NCBI GenBank assembly: GCA_019400425.1
Contig: JAFREE010000039.1
Coordinates: forward strand, 62,001-126,000
Length of the DNA stretch: 64,000 nucleotides
From: Hymenochaete sp. R1
Lineage: Eukaryota; Basidiomycota; Agaricomycetes; Hymenochaetales; Hymenochaetaceae
Direction of reading: 5' to 3'
Shown here in pieces: positions 12,351 to 25,700 of the stretch (position 1 is the stretch's first letter; each line of letters begins with the position of its first letter). A program made the translations under genes and the position numbers. The notes under the pieces were generated by a model, which was not told the origin of the DNA, searched no databases, and worked only from the letters and a program-made list of their open reading frames with translations.

Positions 12351-14175
12351 ATGGCCGCTGACCCTCCGAGTATGGCCATCGAAGCAATGGTATATCACTT
12401 GACCTATGAGGTATCTTTCTTTGCTGATTGCACCCGTCATAAATTCAGGATATGAGCTTCTATGACATTTTATCAGTGCGAAACATAACGAAGATGATAT
12501 TCGATATGTTTCTACCGCATGGTTACCCTCATTCCGTGAGACCTGGTAAGTCATGGTCAAGCCGCTTTCCCCGGATCCTTCCCATAACTGTCGATTGTAG
12601 ATTATGCACGGTGCGCCGTTAGCGCAGGATCTCAATCTCGATGTCTGAAAGGTTTGAAGTTATCAGCTCTTTGACTCCCTCCAAGCATTCTGTAGTTCTA
12701 TAGCCGGACTGTTCGCCTCGCGCGCTGTCCTAGAAGGTTAGTTCAGCGCTGTCTTTCCACGGAACTCCCCTTTGATTGTTTTGCTCCCGCACCTTCGCCA
12801 TAGGCTTCGGCGTCGGAAACGAAAATGCATCTCCGACTAATGCCGTCCTCTTGACTGTCACACAGGATGCCGTCGGCCGGCTAGCCAGTGCGTATTTGCC
12901 GTGCGATGGTGGTTCAAGGTACTTCTGCTCATTACATCTGCATGTAGCCATACTCTTTGCATGGAAATTCAGCACGGCCATCTCGTCAGAAGCAAAGATG
13001 TTCCGATTCGCTGCGGACGTTTTTAACGATTCTGCGATCGTCCTCGACTGCCTGTCGCCCGCCCTGCCGCAGACTGCCCGGATCATGGGGCTTTGCCTCG
13101 CTGGTGGCCTTCGTGCGATATGCGGCGTATGCGCAGGTGCATCTAAAGCTTGTCTCAGTGTTCATTTTACAAAGTCGGGGAACGTCGCCGAGCTGAACGC
13201 CAAAGACTCGAGTCAAGAAACTGTTGTCGGGCTTTTCGGTATGCTTGTAGGTAACACCGTGTCGGAATGCAACGCTTTCATGTGGTTTTGCACTTACGTC
13301 GAGTATTCTAGTGTGGTTCATTTCTGATGTCACACGTGGCGACGAGGACTGCGACTTGGATAACACTCGCATTCCTCCTGCTGGCTCACCTCGGGGCCAA
13401 CTTTCTCGCAGTGCGGGCCGTGACGTTTACTACCTTGAACAGACAACGTCTCGTTCTACTCCTGTTCTCATACGGTGATGGCGACCCTACTCTACGGCAC
13501 ATGCAAACACCGGAACAAGTCTCAAAGAGAGAGCAGATCTTCCGCAACCCCAACATGCTTTCCGACAGGAAAAGGTTATTTCGAGCCAGATGTACCATCT
13601 GCACGTCAGCTGTTGAAGTCCAGCAGGCTGTTGCAGAAATGAAGGTACACAGTCAAGGTACCGGCTTTTCATGGAGTTGGTTGCAAGATGTATTCAGAGG
13701 CGAGATGTACCTCATCTTACCTCGTAGTGCAGACAGCCGTAAACTTGCGATCGTCCTCAAGCAAGGTGCCAAATCCGAAGATCGCATGAAAGCTTGGGCG
13801 TGCGCGTATTCGTATGCCTTGCTTTCGCAAGTACGGCATCACGACCGAGGTGGCATCCATGCTTCCATCCCCAACGCCACAAAACATAGCCCCGACTCCG
13901 ACTCCGAGCCGAGACATAATCTCGAGAAGTTGAAGTCCGAAGGCTCCAACGGCGAGCATGCAGTGAATCTGCTCCGCCGCGCACGGGAAGAGGCATCTGA
14001 TAGCTGGGAGTGGTTGAAAGTCAATGCAGAAAGATGGGGTTGGGACCTTTCGACGGACGCAATTTGCATCGGGCCTGAGTATGGCGCACCGGACTTTGCT
14101 TCAATTCTTTTCCCTTCGACGTTGCGCACACGAGCTATCGGCGTGGAAGACGGGGACGAGAAGAAGATAGAATGA
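12351..14175 (+). CDS. RUS family (DUF647) membrane protein
   Basis: Homolog of the plant ROOT UVB SENSITIVE family (vitamin B6 photoprotection and homoeostasis domain); the biochemical role in fungi is not known. Seven exons: 12351-12389, 12449-12545, 12601-12610, 12660-12736, 12804-12887, 12948-13258, 13312-14175. All phases close, giving 493 residues. Family motifs in order: FLPHGYPHSVRPDY, YQLFDSLQAFCSS, AVLEGFGVG, FRFAADVFND, NVAELNAKDSSQETVV and TLNRQR. A hydrophobic helix (ITLAFLLLAHLGANFLAV) suggests membrane insertion. The C-terminal half (YLILPR...LAIVLKQGA...AWACAYSYALL) also fits the family. The third exon is only 10 nt, and the DY-YQ motif spans it. The first exon (13 codons) and the donor at 13259 are the least certain parts. 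The nearest long single frame starts far inside the gene and is misleading. Confidence 0.85.
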
Positions 14176-14530
14176 TGGTGATACTTACCAGGAAAATGAT
14201 CGTGCACGACCTTCGGATGACTTGGATTCAGGGGTTCGAGGGACGTATGTTTGGATGGTTTGTTTTCTTCAATCTGTGATGCACTTCCCAGTGAATGCAC
14301 CCTAAAAGGTTTGAGAACTTTCAAAACCCGCCGATTTAACTTATCAGATAGTTTTGCAAGCCGGAGGCATCATGAAACCCGATATTATTCCGGTGTAGCC
14401 TGTTCTGTTGTTCATTGAGACTGTCATTCAATCTCGCTGATGCTGTGCTTTGAGGGTGCGATACATCGTCCAAGCATCCAAATAACAATAACTCACGTTG
14501 ATAAATTATACATGATAGTCTGCAAATGTA
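14176..14530. other. Short convergent intergenic region
   Basis: The RUS gene (+) and the PRKRIP1-like gene (-) converge here across 355 bp. It is AT-rich toward the right and holds only untranslated sequence as far as I can see. Confidence 0.5.
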
Positions 14531-15312
14531 TCACTCATCGTCGTGAATGACTATTTTCGTCGACTCCGTAGCAGTTTGTGTTTGTTCCGCTTGCAATTGT
14601 CCCGTCCCATCGGCCAGCGAAGGCGGTACATCAGCCAATGCTGGGCCGACCTCTTCGCCTTCACTTTCTTCCTCGTCCTCCTCTCCTGGTCTCTTGAACA
14701 CCATCTCGGCGCCATTCACTAGTCTTCGCTTCTTCAACGGAGCGTCAGACGTCGACTTTATTGCGGTGGCGGAAGATTGAGGCGCTCCAGCGTCGTTGCT
14801 GGCGTTACCCGATCCGCCCTTCCCCTTCGTTCGTTCCTTCTTCTTCTGTCTCTTCGCCCTGTTTTTCGCAGTCTTCGCATCCGCTTCTTCTCGCCACTGC
14901 CTTTGTTTTTCATTGAACTCTTTCGTAATTCGTTCCTGGAAGGGGCACATCAATATGTCAATAATTCGCCGCCCAGAACTTGACGCGTGAAACCCACCTT
15001 CTCAGTCGTTTCCTCCATCAACTTCAACCTCTCGTACTCCCTCCGTCTCGCAGCTTTGTACACGTGGAACTCCCCACTCCCAGCTCCAGCGCTGCTCCCC
15101 TGAACGTTCTTCATCATCTCTCGGGGCGGTCGGATCGTTTTTTCTTTCGGTGCGGCAGGAATGTGTACGGGTTTCGAAGGGTCTTTTAAGAGACGTTCCA
15201 GTTGGAGACGTTGTGCTTCTGTTGCGGTAGGCGCATGTCTGTTAGCAGGGCCCGAGCTCGGCCCTGGTGATGGTGAGGCGGAGGCAGATAGAGGGCGGGG
15301 AGTGGAGGACAT
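14531..15312 (-). CDS. PRKRIP1: PRKRIP1-like spliceosome protein (DUF1168)
   Basis: In animals PRKRIP1 is a long-helix protein found in catalytic-stage spliceosomes. Two exons, 15312-14998 and 14935-14531, are separated by a 62-bp intron in phase 0; the product is 239 residues. The conserved block is complete: PREMMKNVQGSSAGAGSG, then FHVYKAARRREYERLK and, across the splice, TEKERITKEFNEKQRQW with EADAKTAKNRAKRQKKK. It starts with a Ser/Pro-rich tail and ends with an acidic tail (EEDEEESEGEE). The start MSSTPRPL at 15312 lies in a short 5' region. The intron was placed because the open frame would otherwise run into VGFTRQV and stop. Cwc24, another spliceosome factor, lies 2.7 kb to the right. 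Confidence 0.88.
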
Positions 15313-15543
15313 GGTTGTTCGAAGTAAACCAAGGATAAGATTTACGCGCGTCGAGCGTGACACGTCCAATGAACTGAGCCTGAAGCCTGAATTACAATGA
15401 CCAAGTTCGAATAATTTGATGAGTTTGAATGTCATTAAGAAATTACTTGAAATATCCAGAATATTGTCATTATGATGAAAAAGAAGGATTTTGTCTACAG
15501 AAAATGTAGGAAAAATAAGTAAGCTACAGCCACACACCACTCC

Positions 15544-16513
<970 letters not shown>

Positions 16514-16727
16514 CTTTCTAGGCAATGCACTGGTCCTCTCTTCTACAACGGCGTTCCAATGTGCAATTACACGGGCTAAATGGTGAGAGTTAAACGCGGT
16601 TAACTTTCGAATCGTTGGCGACGTGGAGGTACTGGGGGCTAAATCGGGAAGTGATCGACGCTTTGCGAAAGAAGAAACAGGCCGATCATTTTTGGTCGAG
16701 TGCAAGCGACTCCCCGTCCGGACCACC
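16514..16727. promoter_or_regulatory. Shared head-to-head promoter of YIP1-like and NSA2 genes
   Basis: The two start codons are 214 bp apart on opposite strands, so regulatory sequence for both genes must lie here or inside the first exons. No TATA box was seen, which fits housekeeping genes. Confidence 0.55.
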
Positions 16728-17785
16728 ATGGTGAGTTAGAATATACAGATATCCGAGAGTTGCGTACTGAAAAAAAACCTCTGTTGTATAGCCTCAGGTA
16801 TGTATATAAATTTAATTGCAGGTTCTCAGCCTTACTCTGCCGTCAGAACGAGTATATCGAGGAGCATATCAAGCGGCATGGACGGCGGTTAGATTACTAC
16901 GAGAAGAAGTGAGTAACGTTATCCATATCAAAGATATATTATTCAACATGAAATATAGACGCAAACGAGAAGCTCGAGCTGTGCACAAATCGTCTGCTAC
17001 CGCGCAGAAGGCCTTCGGACTCAAGGCCAAACTCCTGCACGCCAAACGCCATGCTGAGAAGGTTCAGCTTAAGAAGACACTCAAGGCCCACGATGAACGC
17101 AACGTCAAGCAAAAAGACTCGAGCGTTAATCAAGAAGGTGCTCTACCTACGTTCCTGCTTGATCGTGAGGGTCAGAAGGACGCCAAGGCCATGTCTTCAG
17201 CCATCAAGCAGAAGCGGAAGGAGAAGGCAGCGAAATATGCGGTTCCGTTGCCGAAGGTCAGAGGTGTTGCGGAAGATGAAGTATTCAAAGTGATGAGGAC
17301 GGGGAAGAACAAAACGAAAGCATGGAAACGGATGGTGACGAAGGCAACGTTTGTCGGGGAAGGGTTTACTCGGAAACCACCTAAGCTGGAACGATTCGTT
17401 CGTCCAATGGCGTTGCGCTTCAAAAAAGCCAACGTAACGCATCGTACGTGCTAAAAAACCTCATATCAATGAAATTTCATGACGCGTGTATTGTGCAGCT
17501 GACTTGAAAGCGACCTTTCAACTGCAAATTCTCGGAGTGAAGAAGAACCCGCAGTCACCTATGTATACCCAACTGGGTGTCATGACCAAGGGTACGGTCA
17601 TCGAAGTGAATGTCTCAGAGCTGGGTATGGTTACCACGGGTGGCAAGGTTGTTTTTGGAAAGTATGCTCAGATCACGAACAATCCGGAAAACGATGGGTG
17701 TATCAATGCTGTCCTACGTGAGTCATCGATCACAGTCCCATTGGTGAAACGTCTTACTAATCCTACGATTTCAACAGTGGTATAA
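16728..17785 (+). CDS. NSA2: Ribosome biogenesis protein Nsa2
   Basis: Nsa2 is a pre-60S assembly factor needed for 27S pre-rRNA processing in the nucleolus. Six exons: 16728-16730 (ATG only), 16792-16797 (CCTCAG), 16847-16908, 16959-17443, 17499-17717, 17778-17785. The product is 260 residues, against 261 in yeast. It begins [20 protein letters not shown], exactly the family start, and this can be obtained only by splicing the ATG exon to the 6-nt exon. Other conserved blocks are [45 protein letters not shown] sequence, [14 protein letters not shown] and the end [11 protein letters not shown]. The last codons come from an 8-nt terminal exon. The C-terminal half is related to ribosomal protein eS8. 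Confidence 0.95.
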
Positions 17786-17988
17786 TTCCTCTCTGTTGCC
17801 ATTCATCTGATTGTCTTAATGTACTTCTACTTGATTGTTGTTTTGTGTGTCGGTATTGCTCATCATCACGCTGTACCCTCTTTTTTTACTTCTGGACAAG
17901 AGTAGAGTATGGCTTAGTCATCAATTTCTGAGCAAGGATCAGCGCGTGCCAATCGCGTCTCGACATCACTTCTTTCCTTCAAATTACC

Positions 17989-19131
17989 ATGTCAGACGCC
18001 CAACCTGCTCCTGCCGTACCGTTCTTCAAGAAAGGAAAGTCGAGACCGACAAACCAGCGGAAGCGCGATGCTTCACCACCTGCACCGTCAAGTAGCACGT
18101 CACTCGCGTCTCCCAAACCAAGCATACCATCTCAATCCGAAGTCATCCTCCCATCCAAGAAAGGCGGCGGAAACCTGCTATCCGCAGGAACTAAAAGACC
18201 AAAAACGCAACATGATGATGAAATGCACTCAGATGCAGAGAATACTCGAGATGGTCCAGACGTGAAATGGACGGCAGCAGGCTCCCACCAGGCTGCAGCA
18301 CAGGACATCATTGCAGGCGACGAAGCTGAGGCTCTGACGGAACGACGAAACAAGCGGACGCGGCTTGACACCGACATAGTCGAGGATGCGCCCGATGACG
18401 GAATGTACAGAGGCCAAAATGCGTACAAGGCGCATATTAAGAAGAGCGTGGAGGTACCAAAGGCGATGAGGCAGGGCCCACAGAGGAACACGTCGAGTAC
18501 AATACGACAGGTGACAATTGTGGATTATCAACCAGATGTCTGTAAGGACTATAAAGGTGCGCATCTCTACATACTTCGCTGTGCGACAGCCGTTGCTGAT
18601 ACTCTTTTCGTGCGCAGAGACGGGTTACTGTGGTTTTGGTGATACCTGCAAATTTTTGCATGATCGAGGAACTTGTGCGTCTCTTGTTTTCTAGTGTACC
18701 TGTTACTTACTCGCGGGTACGTATTCTCAAGTATAGATCTTGCTGGCTGGCAACTGGACAAGCTTGCAGCGGACCCCAAACGGTCCGCAGACGACTCCGA
18801 CTCGGATTCCGATGATTCTGACGCAGACATACCCTTCGCATGCCTCATTTGTCGCAAACCCTATACGGACCCCGTCGTAACGCGCTGTGGACACTACTTC
18901 TGCTCTGCGTGCGCGATCAAGCGGTATGCAAAGACGCCGAAGTGTCTCGCATGCAGCACACCGACGGGTGGGATATTCAATCGAGCAGATAAGGTGATAG
19001 AGAAGATGAGGAAGAAGCAAGAGGAGAAGGAAGGGAGTGATGACGAAGGCGAGAAGAATGGCGAGGTTCAGCTGGAAGGACTGGAGCGGAAAAGTGATGA
19101 TGACGACGAGGAAGACGGCGATGAAGATTGA
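17989..19131 (+). CDS. CWC24: Pre-mRNA splicing factor Cwc24 (RNF113-like, CCCH + RING)
   Basis: Cwc24/RNF113 binds the 5' splice site region in the activated spliceosome. Three exons: 17989-18556, 18618-18674, 18737-19131; 339 residues, close to human RNF113A. The N terminus is basic and disordered. A CCCH finger is completed by exon 2 (VCKDYKETGYC then [10 protein letters not shown]). The linker [11 protein letters not shown] matches the family and spans the second splice. A C3HC4 RING finger follows from about residue 244 (CLICRKPY...[10 protein letters not shown]...CLAC). The tail is acidic ([12 protein letters not shown]). The gene starts 203 bp after the NSA2 stop on the same strand. 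The first exon is open beyond the true donor, so the unspliced frame loses the zinc finger. Confidence 0.93.
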
Positions 19132-19310
19132 CTAGATTAATTGGTATTCCCTCCCTTCTGCGTTCATACCTCTACTGATATACACATGCGTGCTTTTTTG
19201 TTGTACTGCACCATCTCAATAGCAATCCTCATCCATTGACCACTGGTAGTCTCGTTCATTATTCCCGAAGGTTTCTGGACAGACTTCAGCTATCTCACAA
19301 AATTTTAAAG

Positions 19311-19721
19311 ATGCATATTTTCGAGCTCGTCTACCGGCCACTTTGTTAACTCCCGTAAGTACGAACATTGCGAAGGGTATCTTACTTTGAAAAGATTCCC
19401 ATCCAGCGTTTTCGAGCATCTGTCAGGGGTACAGGCTTCGAACATTGGTGAGTATCTCTCCCTTCGCCGCGCGAAAGCGTAAACGATTTCTCGACGTTCT
19501 TCTATCTTCTAGTCCACATCGTCCCGCATCTGCCTTGCGATGCTCGGTTCTTTCTTTCCTACGTCTCCGAACATTTCGCCTTCACTCAAGCGAAAGAGAA
19601 GCTGATGGTGAGAATATCGATCTCGCGGGCTTATAGAGGGGTGCTCGTCAAGATCGATATCAAAACCACCGAAGGTCTTCTCGACTATTTTCGGGCGTTC
19701 GAACTGCAGATCGTACTTTGA
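19311..19721 (+). CDS. Possible partial gene, unrecognised
   Basis: An open frame from about 19312 (reading SSSSTGHFVNSRKYEHCEGY) reaches a good donor, gtgagtat at 19448. It continues in phase after a 65-bp intron with acceptor ttctatcttctag ending at 19512 (reading VHIVPHLPCDARFFLSYV). It stays open to a TGA at 19721. No start codon is visible, and the upstream exon boundary at 19310 is only a guess. The opposite strand also has an open frame (MSKYDLQFERPKIVEKTF), so one of the two is a shadow. Protein-like composition and intron length are the only support. Confidence 0.28.
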
Positions 19722-22700
19722 CATGAGCGCCGATTCCTACGCATGGGCCCTCCGAGACTTGCGCTAGCCAACCGCGAAACAATGTCTACGAGAACGAGAA
19801 CGGGACATCGGAGTTCTTCATTGGCTTATTTGTAAAAGGTCCGTCGTGCCTTTATGTATATGGCTATTTCTTTCCATGAGTTTGCGTTGGGTACGCATAG
19901 AAAAGTTAGCAAGGACAAGAAGTAATTTGACGTATGGAAGCTATTCTCCATGAGTGTGGCGTGACGGAAGTCTGTTGCCGGAGCTGCACCATTGTTTTCA
20001 CTATTGGAAAAACATTTATCTCAGCAAGTCCCCCAAATAGTTTAACATGTCGCATTGCATTGCAATATTTCCCTTGGTACAACACGCCGCCAAGCTGGAC
20101 ACCTATGAGACGGAGAAACGCTCGAATTTTACCGATTATCTATGGTGAGCTTGCACCTCCCCGTCTTTGCATTCAGGTGTATCCAATCATTCGCAGAACG
20201 TCTCCGTCAAAAAATCCCGCCAATTACAGATTCGTTGGAGCGCGGCTCGTGTTTGCTTGGGAAAGTCACAATGCCCAACACATGCCTTACACCCTTATTG
20301 AAAATATACCCGTCCCAGCAACGCGCCGGTACGTTCTCTAAGCTCCGTTCGCTGCTATCAGTCTTTCAAAGAAGCCCTGCTAAGGCATGAAGAGGAAGGT
20401 AACGCACCCAGCTCGAGATCGAGACGGATGTGTTCGATCTGACTAGGCACATACCTATCTCCACCGACGCCTACAAGTGCTAGGACGTCGAGTTCTGCAC
20501 ATAGCGCATGTCGCTTATATCTCTAAAGGTTGAGCGGCATGCTTAGGTTTAGCGCATGCGATCCAAACGGGTTCATGTCCATCATTGTCTTGGTTTCGTA
20601 CCTGCACTTACATTGAAGGTCGTAGTTGATTCCTATTGTGGGCTCATGACGGAGCATTGTGCGCGCATCACTCGAACTCAAACTCTATGTTCATTTCGCA
20701 TTAATTCCTTTTATGACTGACAACTGAAGGTAGTGAAATGCATCATTCAAGCTTCTTGGGCTGAACAAGCCTTTTACAGCTCGTTTCAGGGAGCGTGCTG
20801 CGTACCAATCTCGGGCGGGGTTCGGACGCGACATCCTCCCTTCTCTCCTTTCACCCTTCCGCCAACCATCTGGTCTTTCCACCCTCCCCCCGCTGCATTG
20901 ATTCCTCGCATATGCATGCTTAAATTCTGTTCATCGCACAGATGGCGCGTGCCCAGGGTCAAGCAACTCGGTCGTTAGGTATTTGCTTAATCCCTATCAG
21001 AAACTTGGCGCAAGATGCGCTCGAAGAGCGTCTGGTGACCGCAGCTGTGCCCGTACCAATGGTCAAATGTCGGGTGTCCCGAGAGCCAGGCTGGACCATC
21101 GGGCTATTCAGTGAACCCTGGGATGGCAGCCGGGTGCTCGGGATCTTTAATCGTGTCGAGGTCGAAAGCTTCGGCCTCCGACATTAGGAAACGTAAAGAG
21201 TTGAGTGTTAATTAGTCTTGAAATTGCATTAGCAGACTGTTCTCAACTCAACTCAATTCTACAGTACTCACTTCCACCTGCATTGAATGGTGAACTGCGA
21301 TCAGATAGGCGAGAAGTGAATTTTTGAATTAGAAACAAAATTTCACTTGTTACTAGATCAATTGCACCCTCTCTAATATGTGGGTGCACCTCAAAGCTCG
21401 ATGTGGCGTCATAGGACCAATCATAGGGCCAATGATTGGAATCAATGGAAGGAAACAAGAGCTATTTTGGCTACTTATCATTGTTCTAACAAGAGTCGTA
21501 GCCTCGATTGAACGGTACATCCTTTCTTGCCTCACATTGTGCGGTCATTTACTCCAGATGACAAGATGCCCATCTGATCTTTCATCGATGCAGAATAGCG
21601 AACGGGGTTTCGGCGGTGAATGGGTACTTAGGGTAAATGGCTAACCCTGCACTGTACTAGTGATGGAATGCAGGTAACGACAACTTGAGAGCGCCCCATT
21701 TCTCCCTTTGAGAGCAACTTGGCCCCAAGGCGGAAGCCCGTAAAGCGTCCGTTCATGCACTTGAATTGGTGGGGCACAAAAGTAGAGCGCTTAGTTTCCG
21801 TTCTCGTTTGGAGAACTACACCGTTCCCACCGGAGCACCCTGAGGGCCTGAGGTCAAGCGACGACCAGACGTGCCAGTAAGGTTTGATAAACTGCTTCAC
21901 CAGCCGATCGGTCAAAGTGTATCTCCCCAATCAGGTCTAGATGCTTACGAGAGAGAAAGGAATAAAATAACCTCTTTAAGCCGGGGCCATTTTCCTCCGC
22001 CGCTCACACTGTAGGCTCCGGCGTCCCTCCGATCAAGAATCGCTCCGCTTCCTTATTTTCATCCGCTTGCCGTGTCCGAGACGCCATGTAGCCACATCCG
22101 GGAAAAAACTCAAGGCCAATGCACTGCCAATGCGCACATTTATGCTAAAGGGATTCAAAAGCTTCTACACCGAAAAGTCAGAAACAAGCCAGAAAGTGTG
22201 CTGGTGAGTGAAAAACTCAAACTCGGCCGCGTCCCGCCTCTGTGGTGTGTGAGTATGGATGATGATCTCGATTAATTTTTTGATTGTTGTTAGCGATCCC
22301 GTCCGTCTGCCGTCCGTTGCGACGGGAATGATCAGGGGCAAAAAGTTTGTTGTTTATCAGGGACGATCTGCTCCCCTTTGGGAAAAAGAATTCTGATTCC
22401 GCTCGGGCGCAACAATTGGCGCAACCTCTATACAACTTACTTTTGACGACTTCCTGCGCATTCGGGCGTGCTAGCATGACCTTCTTTTCAATTCAAACCG
22501 ACTTCCATTATGCAAAAGTATGGAACCGAGATGACATCACAAACAATCTCAGTACCTTGTTCATGGCTCTCTTACTACAACTTCTAGTTGATGATGATGA
22601 CCTTGGGTGGAATCGCCTCATTGACGACGAACTCCAACCCTTCTTGGTCTCGGGCATCGGGCATCATCCTTCGCGGGCCCCTCTAGGTGCATTTGATCCT

Positions 22701-25700
22701 CGAAAACACTCACATGTGATCAACAGATGGAGAAGCTGGAGAAGCTCGTCTCAAGTTAAATTATGATGTGTTGTCCAGATGCCAGATTTCCTGCCGACCC
22801 TATTCCAGATCTTTGGGAACATACTTCTCAAGCTTCGCATCAATTTTTGTGGCCTTCGAACGGATAAACCGAACTTGAAGATGAAAGAATGTTCGTTGGA
22901 GTGGTGAAGTTTCAGAAGGTCGTAGCCATGAGGTTCGGTTGTGAGGAGACGTCCGAGTAAGATGGTCGAGCCTGAGCCACTGCGGCAGATTGTGTGGGGC
23001 ACGAGCGTGGTTATCTCGGTATATCGTGTGGGGAATGCCATGGATAGCGATTTTTGCTACTGATCCACTAGCCAACCCAGACTAGCAAAGCTCGAAGTCG
23101 TGTCAGCAATGGTCATCCTGTACGTATTCCAGACTTTAATCCAAGATTCCAAATTTGGATACCGTCCTTCTTGTTAAATCAATTCTGCCATTCATTCTCC
23201 GGCTTTCTTTTTTAACGTTGGTAAATGTTGATTTACATTGGGTTCTAAAAGCGGAAGGGTGCCACCGCAGTTGAGTTTGTTTGTGTCGCGACCAAACTCC
23301 CATGATCCAAGGAAATAGTCCAGCAATTGGATCTGGGATACACTTCCATGGAGCGCGTAGGAGATTCCTGAACGAACGTGTCAATATCGAAGGAAAACAT
23401 TCAAGGCCAAGACCTCTCCTTCGTTTCGCCGCGGTATGACCTTTGGGAAGCATTCGCAATTGAAAGGCTGGGAGCGGTAACAATGATACTCACACTCCTG
23501 GTCAAATGGAATAATATAGAGACCTGTCAGACTTATTTGAGGTATACTGTGTACGACTATCGACGCATTGTTCGGTGTTGTCGGTCTCGTGCACCTCCAT
23601 ACTCTCGAAATTACCACAGTAATAAGTTCTGAGCTTCGAGAAGGTGTTATTTTAGATACCTCGGAACGCCCTGGATGAGTAAATGCAGAGCACTTCGATT
23701 CAACGAGTCGTAATGGATGTATCGTCACTCCTAGCTAGAAGAATAGAAACATTACCAAACGGAATCCAGCGGTCCACTCACGAGTAGACAGGTTTAAAAA
23801 GACAGCGCAGTGTCTACCTTCATCGAAGGAACAAGTTGCATGGAACAGCAAAAGTTTGGGTGAAACCCGCTCTCTGAGAACTCTAATTCTTCCGATTCGA
23901 GACTCACTCTCGGAAACACTAGACAGTATTCTCATCTTCCCGTCTCCTTGTGCACCTCCATCTCCTCTTTCTTCCAAGCTGACGTGCCTATTTCTAGCGC
24001 GTATGTGGGATTTCGCTCTCCTCCCCTTCACAAAAGTCACATTGCTGCCGTGGCAAGAGCGGAGAAGGAAGCTTGATGAGCAATGAACGAATCAGCGAGG
24101 CGTCAAATGACAGACGGCGAATCAGGCCGCGCACACGCAAACCCATTGTTCTTCTCATCTCAAGCTCAGCCTCCGAAACTAGAGGCTGGATACGATTTAC
24201 CCTTTTAGCCTTCCACCGCCGCCGTCGTACTGAACTTTTCTCTCACCATGTCCGCATCTTTTCTCCTCCTCGGCGCCTACGCTGGCGTGGAACTTTCCAC
24301 GGTGATGCTCAACGAGTTGAGATACTGCAGGAATGGTCGATGCCGAGATTACTGAGATCCGGATACAGTATACATGCCGTACAGAAGTGACGGGATTTGA
24401 CATGTGCATAAAGCGGCGAATCTTGTCCAGAATAAGGTGGCTGCGCTTCAGTCGCCCCCTTGGAGGATCAAAAATCAAACCCGGCGAACACCGTCCATCC
24501 AAAAGGAAAACAGAATGGATTTTTTTGAAAATGGGTGCGCCCCTCCCAAAGGTGAAGCGATAGACACCTAGCAAAGAAATATGCTTTCGAAACGCTCCGG
24601 CCGTGACGGGTCACCATACGTATTCTTAGCTTTCCGGAGCTAAATGTGTGTATTTGTATTCCTCGTACTCACACGATCAGATAGATATGCATATCTTGCG
24701 GTCTCCTAGGCTAGTTCGCTTTGCGACGAACTGAGGTCGAGTAGCTTGAACAAAGATAGCTTAAAGGCGCTTGTTCGTGGGGATGATATTCGTCGCCCGG
24801 CGTTCATGTTGAAAGATGCGGAGGCAAACAAGAAACCCGAGTCGGGACAAGCTAAAATCCAAACAAAACCGACGGGGTTTGCCTTTGTCATCGACATTCC
24901 GCTCCGAGGCCGGAAACACGAGATGACACGTAAGGCAAAGCGAGCTGAGGTAGCAAAGATTATCCCGTATTCTGTCCTGAGCGTCAACTCCGAGGGTCTA
25001 CGATCACATCCCGTTCACGCGATCAGCACGTTTTTAGGACTCCGGAAATGGTGAAAGGTACGTGGACCGAAAGGTTTAGCGTATCCAGTTCGTATCATTT
25101 TCGTTACTGACCCCAACGAGAAGTGCTTGTAGTATGGGTGGACGTACTAGGCATACAAAAAAATGATGATCAAGATGCTGAATAGATGTCGGCTTACTTC
25201 AGGTTGTCGTTGATGTTTTCATCTCGGCGAGTTGAAGTCAAAAGGGTTCAAGTAATGAAGAATCCTGTGCGCAGTATATATTGACTGTAACCAGGAGTGT
25301 ACTTCGTTCAAAAGCCCAGGGTCTAAAGATGGTTACGATCTGCTGAGACGCAGACCGCGGTGTGAAATTATGGGCTTCCATCAAGATGATCAACTAAAGA
25401 AAACGTGGAAGAGGATTTGATGTTCGGTCGACATTGACACTGCCTCGTACCCTGTTCCCTAAAGATGATCAACCGTAAAAGACGAGCACAAGAGCAAGAT
25501 GCAATCCACCGCAGTGCCTACGGTCTCCATGGACCGCGTAATCGGTCAGAGCATTCCACGTTGTGTGGCAGGACAGACGCACGTTTACCCCGGTTGGCAA
25601 TCTTTTGCTTGTTTTTCCCAACATCTCCAAATAACAGATCAACGAGATTGCGACTCCTCTGGGACTCTGCAAGCAACCTTGATCAGATGGGAGCAACAAA

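Noticed and set aside
12776..13327. 183-codon plus-strand frame as a gene on its own
   Set aside because: It reads through two introns of the RUS-family gene and begins inside an intron; only its middle is real coding sequence.
16514..16729. Longer N terminus for the YIP1-like protein
   Set aside because: It would overlap the NSA2 start on the other strand and does not resemble Yip1 proteins; more likely the untranslated leader.
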